NCBI GenBank assembly: GCA_001898225.1
Contig: MKTJ01000061.1
Coordinates: forward strand, 1 to 48,652
DNA from: Chloroflexi bacterium 54-19
GTDB lineage: Bacteria > Chloroflexota > Chloroflexia > Chloroheliales > Chloroheliaceae
Direction: 5' to 3'
DNA: 48,652 nt
The position numbers and the translations under genes were made by a program. Positions 8,593 through 16,325 of this stretch are shown in pieces. The notes under the pieces were generated by a model. It had not been told where the DNA came from, ran no database searches, and was given only the letters and a program-made list of their open reading frames with translations. Each line of letters begins with the position of its first letter. Positions within the stretch are counted from its first letter, which is position 1.

Positions 8593-11024
8593 GGAGAACT
8601 CGCGCCGACGCATTTAAACGCATTACCGGGTTTGGCAGGGCTTACCAGGTTATCACTTAGCTGTACCCCGGTAAACTTCTCTATTTTTATGCCAAAAATA
8701 ATATTGTTTCCGCCAAGCGAAAGACCGGGAGTATTGCTGGCGGTTATATTTGTCCCGTCCAGGTGGACCACCGGGCCAGTGGTACAACTTCCGGCCAGGG
8801 TAACCCCGGATTTCAGGGCCGGTAAAGCGCTGGCGGGGCTAATGCTGGTCACGCCGTTCGCGAAACCGATGCTCCCATTGATCGCGACATCAGTCAGGGC
8901 CTGGCGCAGGGAGCCGCTACCACTGTCAAAATTATTATTTACCACCTTATCTGCTGCGGCAAGGGTCGTGTCATTAGCCGGAGCCGAAAAACTTGAGGTT
9001 GTCGCGGCGCTAAAGGCCCGCACCTGGTAGTAATAGGTTGTATTCGGGGTCAGACCAATATCCCGGAAACCGGTCGCGTTAGGGCTGGTCAGGGCAATCC
9101 GGGCAAAAGTGCCACCAGACCCGGTCTTTCTCTGGATTTCAAAGCCGGCTTCACCCGTGGAATGGTCCTGCCAGGTCAGGTTTATCTGAATAAAGGAACT
9201 GGCGGTAGCGACCAGGGTATCAGGGGCCGGTAAGGTGGTGGTAGCATTGGCCTGGTTGGAATAAGCCGAATTGCCCTGGTTGTTGGTAGCGCGGACCCGG
9301 TAATAATAGGTGACGCCATTCAGCAGGCCGGTATCCTGGTAAGAAACGGTATTCGCGGAAAGACTGGCAATCTGGCTGTAAGTCCCATCAAGCCCGGTCT
9401 TTCGTTCCACTAAAAAGCCGGTCTCGTTTGAGGAATTATCAGTCCAGGTCAGGTTTAACTGGGTGGACGAAAAAGTGGTTGCGGCCAGGTTTGAAGGCGG
9501 TAACGGGATATTCAACCCGAAGGCAAATAACTGGCTGCTGTTGTCGCTCAGATAAAGAATTCCATTTGCTACGATGGGGCTTTGCCAGTGGACCCCGCCG
9601 ATAACATTACTGCTCCACAGGGTAGCGCCGGTCAGCGGATTCAGGGCCCTGACAATATTGTTATTCATATAATAGAGGACGCCATTCGCGATTACGGGCG
9701 AGGTTCCAGCGTTAGCGGTTTGCCAGACCGGGTTGAGGACCGGCACATTACTCCCGTTAAGCCCCAACTTGAGGCCCGAGATACCGTTAAAGTTTGCCAC
9801 AAAGACCCAGGTCGAGTTGTCAGACGGGTTGGTCCAGACCGCCGGTTGGGTCAGGACACCGCCATACCCGGCCCCGGAGCGGAGGTTTTGCGGCGTGTCT
9901 ATAATCGAGTTGACCTCGCCCCCGGTATGCCCGGTCCCACCCTGGCTACTCAGGTTGGAAAGGTTCAGGAGACGGAGTTTGCCGTCTTTGCCGCTCACTA
10001 CCCCCAGGTTCTGGATTGTGCTACCTGCGGGCACCGGCAGAATCGCCACGTTGGTACTCCCCAGGTCAATGTCACCGCCCTGGAGGGCCTGGTAATTAGT
10101 GGGGGTATAGGTATCTACCGGGTTGCCCGCCCCGTTCCCGCTGCCGTCCGGGTTAAGGGCAAAAACGGTATCCCCCCAGTGATGATGGGCCGGGTCAAAT
10201 TTCGCATTCCCGGTGACCATATAAATCCGGTTGGTCTGCGCATCGTAGACTACTCCGGCCCGCGCCCAGATACCGGATTGTTTTTCGGCGCAGTCCGGGG
10301 TGCCCGGCGTTTCAAGAAAATGGACGGCCTGGTTACTGCATAGCGAGTTAAAGACCTTCTGGGTGCCGTTACTTAAATTTATCGCTACCACGTGCCCCTG
10401 GTAATCCCCGTTATCTCCCGGATAGCCGGAAGTGACCATATAGAGATAACTTATACCGCCAGCGGTTGCCAGGCTGAGGGAAGAAGAGCCTTTTTCATCA
10501 AAAGCTTTGTTAGTGATGAGTTCGGGCCAGCCCCCAGTAGATATTTCGGTGCCGTCGCCCACCTGGTACTTGTGGACTTTCCCATCCAACCCGTAGGAAT
10601 AGACATAGAGGCGGTTGGGGTCAACCACCGGGGAAGAGGTAGTGTAACAGGTGTTTGAACCGTTATTTATCTTACAGCTACCGGGCGGGTTTTGCTTGCT
10701 CCAGACGCTGGCCCCGGTCAGGGCATCCCTGGCTAAAATATGACCGTCGGTAGTTGTTAGAAAAACAAGATTTTTGGTCCCGCCGGTTGTACTAACATTC
10801 TCCAGAAAGGCCGGGGCCCCATCGGCGGTCGCGCCCAGGTTTACCTGAAAAAGTTTTACCAGGCCGCTGACGTTGGCGCTGGTTAGGGTTGTCTCCTGGG
10901 TATTGTTACCGCTCCGCTGCGGATTGCCATCGAATTGAGGCCAATCATAGGCCAGGAGGGTCAAAGGGGTAAATAAGAAAAGGAGCAGGGAGAGGGCCAG
11001 GTAACCGGACTTTGGTAGTTTCAC
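8589..11024 (-). CDS. Secreted PQQ-like beta-propeller protein with two fibronectin type III domains
   Basis: An 811-residue exported protein. The start is placed at GTG 11024 because GGGGAA lies 5 nt upstream and the protein then begins MKLPKSGYLALSLLLFLF, a classic Sec signal ending near LLAYDW; the GTG at 11060 has no ribosome-binding site. Residues about 30-500 form a PQQ-type propeller with blades marked by phrases like GHILARDALTGASVWS, GHVVAINLSNGT, DTVFALNPDGSG and NNIVRALNPLTGATLWS. Two fibronectin type III domains follow (PPSNLAATTF... and PAPDTLVATA..., each ending YYYRVRA or YYYQVRA). The C-terminal 130 residues (NNFDSGSGSLRQALTDV...) resemble the start of a right-handed parallel beta-helix module. 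No anchor is visible. The propeller may bind surface polymer; enzymatic activity is not evident. Confidence 0.85.
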   Translation of the reverse strand: MKLPKSGYLALSLLLFLFTPLTLLAYDWPQFDGNPQRSGNNTQETTLTSANVSGLVKLFQVNLGATADGAPAFLENVSTTGGTKNLVFLTTTDGHILARDALTGASVWSKQNPPGSCKINNGSNTCYTTSSPVVDPNRLYVYSYGLDGKVHKYQVGDGTEISTGGWPELITNKAFDEKGSSSLSLATAGGISYLYMVTSGYPGDNGDYQGHVVAINLSNGTQKVFNSLCSNQAVHFLETPGTPDCAEKQSGIWARAGVVYDAQTNRIYMVTGNAKFDPAHHHWGDTVFALNPDGSGNGAGNPVDTYTPTNYQALQGGDIDLGSTNVAILPVPAGSTIQNLGVVSGKDGKLRLLNLSNLSSQGGTGHTGGEVNSIIDTPQNLRSGAGYGGVLTQPAVWTNPSDNSTWVFVANFNGISGLKLGLNGSNVPVLNPVWQTANAGTSPVIANGVLYYMNNNIVRALNPLTGATLWSSNVIGGVHWQSPIVANGILYLSDNSSQLFAFGLNIPLPPSNLAATTFSSTQLNLTWTDNSSNETGFLVERKTGLDGTYSQIASLSANTVSYQDTGLLNGVTYYYRVRATNNQGNSAYSNQANATTTLPAPDTLVATASSFIQINLTWQDHSTGEAGFEIQRKTGSGGTFARIALTSPNATGFRDIGLTPNTTYYYQVRAFSAATTSSFSAPANDTTLAAADKVVNNNFDSGSGSLRQALTDVAINGSIGFANGVTSISPASALPALKSGVTLAGSCTTGPVVHLDGTNITASNTPGLSLGGNNIIFGIKIEKFTGVQLSDNLVSPAKPGNAFKCVGASSP

Positions 11025-11180
11025 AATAGTTCCCCAATCGTTATTTTTGCCAGGTTTCACAAGCTGTACCGATAGCGCATCATAGCAAAATCAGAAGATT
11101 GGAGTAAAGCTTAATTCCTAACTAAATTTTAGCCTTATATTCTTGTATTCATACCTGTTTGCACCCTTCGCCTGTTTATT

Positions 11181-11263
11181 CGGGGTTTGGACAGCGCCCG
11201 GCTCCCAAACCCCGCTTTAAATCAAACTGCGAGGGTGGATTGGACCATCCCCGCAATTTGATT
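11181..11263. repeat. Two adjacent intergenic hairpins
   Basis: First hairpin: CGGGGTTTGG (11181-11190) pairs perfectly with 11205-11214. Second: a 19-bp arm (11220-11238) pairs with 11245-11263 with three non-Watson-Crick positions and a 6-nt loop. They lie between the aldolase-like gene and the PQQ-propeller gene, both on the minus strand. Neither is followed by a U-tract on either strand, so they are not standard intrinsic terminators. Confidence 0.5.
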
Positions 11264-11292
11264 AGCAAAAAGAATTCAGGCAGCCTGGATCG

Positions 11293-12393
11293 TTACCAGA
11301 CCTTGCCCCGCGCCGCTATCTTGAATTCGCGTACAATCTCCCCATCTCGCACCCCGTAAATCTGGTCGTGCATGTTGGTGGTGGTGCAGCAGTGATTGGG
11401 GATTATGGTAAGTTGCTCCCCGATTTTTGGACGCTCGGTGCATTTGGAAAGGTCGAGGGTGCCGTGTTCCTCCGAAAAAGCGGCCAGGACCGCCTCTGGA
11501 TATTCCAGCACCAGGCCAAAAGTATATTTAGCTTCCGCCGGGCCGGTCAGCCAGGGGTCGCTCGAAAAAACCTTGGAGCCCCCATCTATGATAGCCCTGG
11601 TTTCGCTGGGACGGCTCACCACCGTACAAATCACCCGCATGGCGCAATCATCAACGGTACAGGCCCCGGCCCCCAGGGTATTCTTATCATTGAAAATGTA
11701 GGTACCGGCCCGGTGTTCGGTTATGTAAGGCAGTCCGCCGACCTGCCATTGAATCGGGGTACCTCCGCCGCTAAACATACGCGGCACTATCCCGTTATCT
11801 TCCAGCTTTTTAGCCGCCTCGCTAAAAAAGGCCGGGGTCTGGGTCAGTTCGGTCGGAAAGGTAAATAACCCCACCAGGTCAACCATTTCACACTGGCGTT
11901 TAATCTCAAGGGCCAATTCCAGGACCGCTTCGGTCGAGGAAAGCCCGGCTCTTTTCCCGCCGGTATCACACTCAATCATGACACCCACGGACCGTCCGGC
12001 CAACCGGCCCGCCTCGTTGGCGGCCAGGGCTGCATCAAGCGAATCGGCCCCCACGGTCATAACCAGGCCGGGCCGTTCGAGCAGTCCCGCCAGGCGCTGG
12101 ATTTTTTTAGGCCCGACGATGTTGTAGGGAATAAAAATATCGGTCGCGCCTGCTTCGTCGGCCATTACTTCCGCTTCACTCAGCTTCTGACAACAGATGC
12201 CCGCTGCTCCCGCTTCCAGCTGAAGCCGGGTTAGTTCCGGGATTTTATGGGTCTTTACGTGGGGCCGGAATTTCAGGCCCAGGCCGTCAAAATAGTCCTG
12301 TTCCCGCCGGATATTCCGTTCCATAATATCCAGGTCAACGGTAACAATAGGCGTTTCACACTCTGTAACTTTAAGCTTACTAAAAGAGTCCAT
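11293..12393 (-). CDS. PLP-dependent D-threonine aldolase / D-serine dehydratase-like enzyme
   Basis: Fold type III (alanine-racemase-like) PLP enzyme, 366 residues. The N-terminal barrel has the TPIVTVDLDIMERNI strand and the PLP-lysine motif RPHVKTHK (Lys47). The C-terminal domain carries PNHCCTTTNMHDQIY, where His followed two places later by Cys matches the metal site of eukaryotic-type D-serine dehydratase (DSD1) and D-threonine aldolase. The enzymes cleave D-threonine/D-allothreonine to glycine and acetaldehyde or deaminate D-serine; which applies here cannot be decided. ATG has AAGGA 7 nt upstream. It lies upstream of the PQQ gene on the same strand but 268 bp away with hairpins between, so cotranscription is doubtful. 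Confidence 0.92.
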   Translation of the reverse strand: MDSFSKLKVTECETPIVTVDLDIMERNIRREQDYFDGLGLKFRPHVKTHKIPELTRLQLEAGAAGICCQKLSEAEVMADEAGATDIFIPYNIVGPKKIQRLAGLLERPGLVMTVGADSLDAALAANEAGRLAGRSVGVMIECDTGGKRAGLSSTEAVLELALEIKRQCEMVDLVGLFTFPTELTQTPAFFSEAAKKLEDNGIVPRMFSGGGTPIQWQVGGLPYITEHRAGTYIFNDKNTLGAGACTVDDCAMRVICTVVSRPSETRAIIDGGSKVFSSDPWLTGPAEAKYTFGLVLEYPEAVLAAFSEEHGTLDLSKCTERPKIGEQLTIIPNHCCTTTNMHDQIYGVRDGEIVREFKIAARGKVW

Positions 12394-12684
12394 TTTTTAG
12401 TCCTTTTCCGGCGAAACAAAATTCAGCAACGAATTTAGCCGCCAGCGGTCGTGGAAAACTTCTCAGCACGCAATATTTCAAGATTTTCCTGGGGCATAAG
12501 CAAGAAATGGTTGTACGGTTTTATTATGGCATACCACCGGCAAATTCTTCAACTTAAAAGAATCGCCTTCCAAAACGACAAGACCAGGGCACGATCCCTG
12601 CTCAAATAAGTGGGCCTTGTATTATTTTAGAAGTAATTGATAATTAGACCAGGGCTATTGATAGTCATTCTAAAGGAGTATAAG

Positions 12685-13338
12685 ATGCAACCTAACAACC
12701 CGAACCAACCGCCCTACCCGAATAACGGCCAACCACCAGCCTATAATCCGCAGCAACCACCGCAAGGCTACAACCCTAACCAGCCACCGGGGGGCTATCC
12801 CCCCAATTACAATCCGAACTACCCACCCCCACAACCGTACTACGGCCAGGGCGGTCCGCAGGGAGGCGCACCCCGCAAAAAGGGCATGCCTGGCTGCGTG
12901 GTGGCCCTGCTCGTAGTGGTCGCCGTGGTCGTGGTGCTGGGGGTAGTCGGGGTCGCCACCGGGGTAGTTACCGGCTCGTTTTCTTTCAGTACCGGTCCCA
13001 TGCAAATTACCGATGCCACCATGGCTAAAGGTTTCGCCAACAACGAAGCCGTCAACCCGACCTCGACCTTTAGCCCGACAGACAACCCGTTCTACTGTGT
13101 GGTGAAAGTCCAGAACACCACGGCAGGGGCGACCCTCAAAGGGGTCTGGACGGCGGTGGACGCGGGAGGAGCCCAGAACCAGCAGATCGCTTCAAAAACC
13201 CTGACCCTGGAAGCGGGCAAAAACTACACGGCCCACTTCGACCTTTCTCTGACCAATAATTTGCCGACCGGCAGCTACAAGTTCGAGATTTATCTCAACG
13301 ACACCCTTACCAAGACCCTTAATTTCACGGTCCAATAG
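12685..13338 (+). CDS. Proline-rich single-pass membrane protein with extracytoplasmic beta domain
   Basis: A 217-residue protein. The start is ATG 12685, with AAGGAG 7 nt upstream; an in-frame ATG 48 nt earlier lacks a ribosome-binding site. Residues 1-65 are low-complexity Pro/Asn/Tyr/Gly repeats (NPNQPP, YNPQQPPQGYNPNQPP), ending in a basic RKK. One membrane segment follows (about 70-95, VVALLVVVAVVVVLGVVGVATG), then a beta-rich domain of about 115 residues with an ending (GSYKFEIYLNDTLTKTLNFTV) like an immunoglobulin-type sandwich. By the positive-inside rule the Pro-rich tail is cytoplasmic and the beta domain outside. Function unknown. A strong terminator follows. Confidence 0.8.
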   Translation: MQPNNPNQPPYPNNGQPPAYNPQQPPQGYNPNQPPGGYPPNYNPNYPPPQPYYGQGGPQGGAPRKKGMPGCVVALLVVVAVVVVLGVVGVATGVVTGSFSFSTGPMQITDATMAKGFANNEAVNPTSTFSPTDNPFYCVVKVQNTTAGATLKGVWTAVDAGGAQNQQIASKTLTLEAGKNYTAHFDLSLTNNLPTGSYKFEIYLNDTLTKTLNFTVQ

Positions 13339-13365
13339 GCTAAACCAATCCGGTCCTTAAAAGCG

Positions 13366-13405
13366 AAAGACCGTTATAACTCCCAAAAGTTATAACGGTC
13401 TTTTT
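13366..13405 (+). terminator. Rho-independent terminator
   Basis: A perfect 16-bp stem (13366-13381 with 13388-13403), a 6-nt loop and a T-run through 13405. It ends the Pro-rich membrane protein transcript. Confidence 0.9.
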
Positions 13406-13532
13406 GGGTTTACCGTTAATCTCTTTGAAAGAAAGCTATGAAGGAAAGCCTTGATTCCACAATTTGCTGATAAGATTGGTAAGATTTCGCTGAAATATAG
13501 TCAACAGGAGTAATTAAGAGGAGGTAGTTGGG

Positions 13533-13949
13533 ATGATTCAGAACAAAACAGTGCCTACCGGCGATAGCGTCGAACAATTCCTCAACTCGCTTGAGAGCGA
13601 ACAAAAACGAAAAGATAGCTTTGCTTTGCTAAAACTTATGCGGGAAGTTACCGGCCTGGAACCGGCCATGTGGGGCGCCAGTATCGTCGGGTTTGGCAGT
13701 TACCACTATAAATATGCCAGCGGGCGGGAAGGCGATTCGATGCTTATAGGTTTCTCCCCGCGCAAGCAAAACCTGGCTATCTATAACATGGGCGGGCTCG
13801 AGCAGGATGGCAACCTGGCGGAAAAGCTGGGTAAATACACCACCGGCAAAGGGTGCCTCTATATCAAATCTCTTGACGAGGTTGATCTTTCTAACCTGAA
13901 AGAATTAATTCAGGCGGCGTTCGAGCGGAAAGTCCAGGCCGAACCATAA
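13533..13949 (+). CDS. DUF1801 domain protein (YdhG-like)
   Basis: A 138-residue protein of the DUF1801/YdhG family. Features are the helical N-terminus (VEQFLNSLESEQKRKDSFALLKLMREVTG), then MWGASIVGFGSYHYKYASGREGDSMLIGFSPRKQNLAIYNM, and a C-terminal GKGCLYIKSLDEVDLSNLKELI segment; this order is diagnostic of the family. The structure is an alpha/beta fold of unknown biochemical role. AGGAGG is 8 nt upstream of the ATG. It stands between a terminator and a convergent peptidase gene, so it is probably a single-gene transcript. Confidence 0.9.
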   Translation: MIQNKTVPTGDSVEQFLNSLESEQKRKDSFALLKLMREVTGLEPAMWGASIVGFGSYHYKYASGREGDSMLIGFSPRKQNLAIYNMGGLEQDGNLAEKLGKYTTGKGCLYIKSLDEVDLSNLKELIQAAFERKVQAEP

Positions 13950-13957
13950 AAAGCGCG

Positions 13958-13975
13958 GCCTGAAATGAATCAGGC
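13958..13975. terminator. Weak hairpin between convergent genes
   Basis: GCCTGA (13958-13963) pairs with TCAGGC (13970-13975). It sits in the 30-bp gap between the stops of the DUF1801 gene and the peptidase gene, with A-rich sequence to its left that would give a U-tract on the minus strand. It may serve the peptidase transcript. Confidence 0.35.
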
Positions 13976-13979
13976 TAAC

Positions 13980-15197
13980 TTATAAAGCCTGTCCGGTAGA
14001 AAATTGCTCCTGCCCTAAAAGACCCAGCGAGACATAAGCGGCGTTGGCAGCGGTAGCCGGTTGGAGTTCCAGGCGCGCCCGTTCAAAATACTGGACTACC
14101 AGCCCGTTTTCGGTAAATGGCCGCGAGATTGGATACCCGAAAACCGGTAGAGCGCCCTCGGCTTGCCAGAAATCGGCAAACTGCCGGGCTATATAGAACC
14201 CGGTCGTTGAGTAAAAATTAGCCTTATCGGTGGCGTTCAGAGCCGCTATTTCGGTAGAGTTTAGCGCCTGGAAAGCTGCCTCGTTGCGGCGGTTTGCCGT
14301 CACTTCGGTACCCAGCAAACCCCGGCTAACCTGGAAGGCGGCGGGCTGGGCGCTATCGTATTCAAGCCGGGTGCGCTCAAAATACTGGTAGAGTTTATTA
14401 TTTTTGTTAAACGAAGCATCCAGGGGTTGCCCGTTCAGACTTAACCCCGCCACGTTTAACCAGTAATGATAAAATTCAGGGTCAATTCCGGGCACCTCGC
14501 CTGTTACCATGCCCTCGCTGGAAGGCCAGACCGACATCGCCATATTACCAAGCACACTCCAGCTCCGGGAAAAAACCGCCCAGCTATAATAGCCGTAGGT
14601 GCTGGAGCCGGGGTTAGCCGAGTAAACACCATTGGCATCATAACCGTAAAGGGTCATGGCATGTTCATCAGCCGCCAGGGTAAAACCAACCCCACCGGCC
14701 TCCGAGGTAACAGAGGTGCCGGACCACATCCCCCCGATTATCCAGACCACTACCGGTCTACCATAAGAAAGCTCCTCTTTTATTGAAGTTACACCATTCC
14801 AGAGCAATTTTGTATTAACTCCCTGGGTCTTCAGGAAACGGGCAATCGGCTCGGCATAAATTCCATAATCATTTACCCCGCCCCAGTTCCCGTCTATATT
14901 TCCCCGGAAACCGAGGTGTGGATTCTGGTTCACCCCGATGGCTTTTATAAACGTAGCTTCCGAAATTTGAATACCCCAGCGCGCCAGGGCGGCCCTGGTC
15001 GCGGAATATTCGCACGAAAGATGGTGTTGTTGGGCATAAACCGGCATGTTGGTTATTTTGGCGGCGGTTGGCAGGGTAGCCGTTGTTTCTGTGGCTGCCT
15101 GGGCGGTTGAGGTGGTGGTAGCGGTCAAGGTAGCCACCGCCAGGGAAGGCAAGATTGCGCCAAAGGTCATTACTTTTATAAAATTTCTCCGGTACAT
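13980..15197 (-). CDS. Tat-exported C39-like peptidase with two VQYF modules
   Basis: A 405-residue exported protein. The N-terminus MYRRNFIKVMTFGAILPSLA has a twin-arginine motif followed by a mild hydrophobic core and an AQAA cleavage region near residue 35. Residues about 45-215 form a papain-like C39_2 domain: Cys62 in HHLSCEYSATRAALARWG, His179 in AADEHAMTLYGYD, and Asn195 in SANPG as the third residue. The C-terminal 170 residues contain two copies of a module with YFER-x-RLE followed by GLLG (KLYQYFERTRLEYDS and VVQYFERARLELQP), the second preceded by FGYPISRPF. The substrate is unknown. Tat export would imply folding before secretion. AGGA lies 7-8 nt before the ATG. Confidence 0.87.
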   Translation of the reverse strand: MYRRNFIKVMTFGAILPSLAVATLTATTTSTAQAATETTATLPTAAKITNMPVYAQQHHLSCEYSATRAALARWGIQISEATFIKAIGVNQNPHLGFRGNIDGNWGGVNDYGIYAEPIARFLKTQGVNTKLLWNGVTSIKEELSYGRPVVVWIIGGMWSGTSVTSEAGGVGFTLAADEHAMTLYGYDANGVYSANPGSSTYGYYSWAVFSRSWSVLGNMAMSVWPSSEGMVTGEVPGIDPEFYHYWLNVAGLSLNGQPLDASFNKNNKLYQYFERTRLEYDSAQPAAFQVSRGLLGTEVTANRRNEAAFQALNSTEIAALNATDKANFYSTTGFYIARQFADFWQAEGALPVFGYPISRPFTENGLVVQYFERARLELQPATAANAAYVSLGLLGQEQFSTGQAL

Positions 15198-15334
15198 TTG
15201 GTATCCTGGTCTTTCTTAATATTTTTGTTTGTTAAAACGAGTTTCCGTAATCAATAAAATTCTAAAAGACCCGGATTGAAGGTTGGTTGGAAAATTATGG
15301 AAGTTTTCTAATTTTGGCTGGCTCAGAAATTGGG

Positions 15335-15366
15335 AAATAAAAAGGCCAGCCGGGTTTGACTGGCCC
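15335..15366 (-). terminator. Terminator of the amidohydrolase / aldo-keto reductase transcript
   Basis: On the minus strand GGCCAG (15365-15360) pairs with CTGGCC (15349-15344) and is followed by TTTTTATTT. It lies about 45 bp beyond the reductase stop. Confidence 0.65.
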
Positions 15367-15410
15367 AAATTTTTAGCCTGGGAAAGCGAGATTTAGCAGG
15401 TCGAGGAACG

Positions 15411-16259
15411 CTAAAGCATCTCAAGAGCCTTTTTTCGGGTCGGTGGCGCAAAGACCCGGTCTAGCTCGGCAAAGTCCTCCTGGGTTAGCGCCAGGTCCAG
15501 GGCTTCCCGGTTCTCCCTGACGTGGTCAGGCGTACCTGCTTTAGGAATGGCAATAACATTTTCCAGGCGCAACACCCAGGCCAAGCCGACCTGGGCCGGA
15601 GTGGCCTGGTGCCGCTCGGCAATTCTTTGCAGAGTGGGATGATGCAAAAGGTCGCCCTGCTCAATCGGGGAGTAGGCCATCACCGGGAGATGGTGGCGGT
15701 CGCACCAGGGCAGCAAATCAAACTCAATTCCCCGCCGCGTCAGGTTATATAGCACCTGGTTGGTCGCGGCCCGGTTCCCACCCGCCGGAGAAGGCAGTTG
15801 TTGCATATCGGCCACATCGAAATTGCTGACGCCCCAGTAGCGGATTTTGCCCGCTTTAATTAAATCCTCGAAAGCCGCGACAGTTTCGGCCAGCGGCACC
15901 CGCCCGCGCCAGTGCAACAGGTATAAGTCGATTCTGTCGGTATCCAGGCGTTTGAGGCTGCGTTCGCAGGCAGCGATGGTGCCCTGGCGGGTCGCGTTGG
16001 AAGGCAGCACCTTACTGACCAGGAAAGTTTCGTCCCGGCGGCCTTTGATAGCCTCACCCACTAATGTTTCGGCAGCCCCGCTGGCATACATTTCGGCGGT
16101 GTCGATGAGGCTCAGCCCCAGGTCAAGACCCAGGCGAAGGGAGGTGATTTCATCGGCCCGGCGGCGCGGATTTTCGGCCATGTACCAGGTGCCCTGCCCC
16201 AGGACCGGGACACTTTCGCCGGAAGGCAGCTTGGTTGTACGTACAGGAGAATCTGGCAT
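15411..16259 (-). CDS. Aldo/keto reductase
   Basis: NADPH-dependent oxidoreductase of the AKR superfamily, 282 residues, close to the 2,5-didehydrogluconate reductase/YeaE-like branch. The catalytic tetrad is visible: Asp53 and Tyr58 (LIDTAEMYASG), Lys83 (VSKVLP) and His116 (LYLLHWRG). The N-terminal hairpin (SGESVPVLGQGTWYM) and the late cofactor-binding segment (VIAIPKAGTPDHVRENREAL) are intact. The likely substrate is a small aldehyde or keto-sugar. The ATG has AGAGG close upstream. It lies 66 bp downstream of the amidohydrolase gene on the same strand and shares its terminator, so the two are probably an operon. It is one of four AKR genes in the window. Confidence 0.95.
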   Translation of the reverse strand: MPDSPVRTTKLPSGESVPVLGQGTWYMAENPRRRADEITSLRLGLDLGLSLIDTAEMYASGAAETLVGEAIKGRRDETFLVSKVLPSNATRQGTIAACERSLKRLDTDRIDLYLLHWRGRVPLAETVAAFEDLIKAGKIRYWGVSNFDVADMQQLPSPAGGNRAATNQVLYNLTRRGIEFDLLPWCDRHHLPVMAYSPIEQGDLLHHPTLQRIAERHQATPAQVGLAWVLRLENVIAIPKAGTPDHVRENREALDLALTQEDFAELDRVFAPPTRKKALEML

Positions 16260-16325
16260 TTTTCCTCTTTCATAAATTCAGTTGATGGTTTTATTGGCCG
16301 GTGAGCTATAACTAAATCGCCCGGT

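Noticed and set aside
9582..10343. A 253-codon plus-strand frame
   Set aside because: Antisense to the PQQ-propeller gene, no domain and no ribosome-binding site.
12685..12860. Possible tandem DNA repeat
   Set aside because: The CCAACC/CAACCACC repetition is the codon-level outcome of a Pro/Asn-rich protein segment, not a separate repeat element.
12670..13005. His/Arg/Trp-rich minus-strand frame
   Set aside because: Mirror of the Pro-rich repeats of the plus-strand membrane protein; composition artefact.
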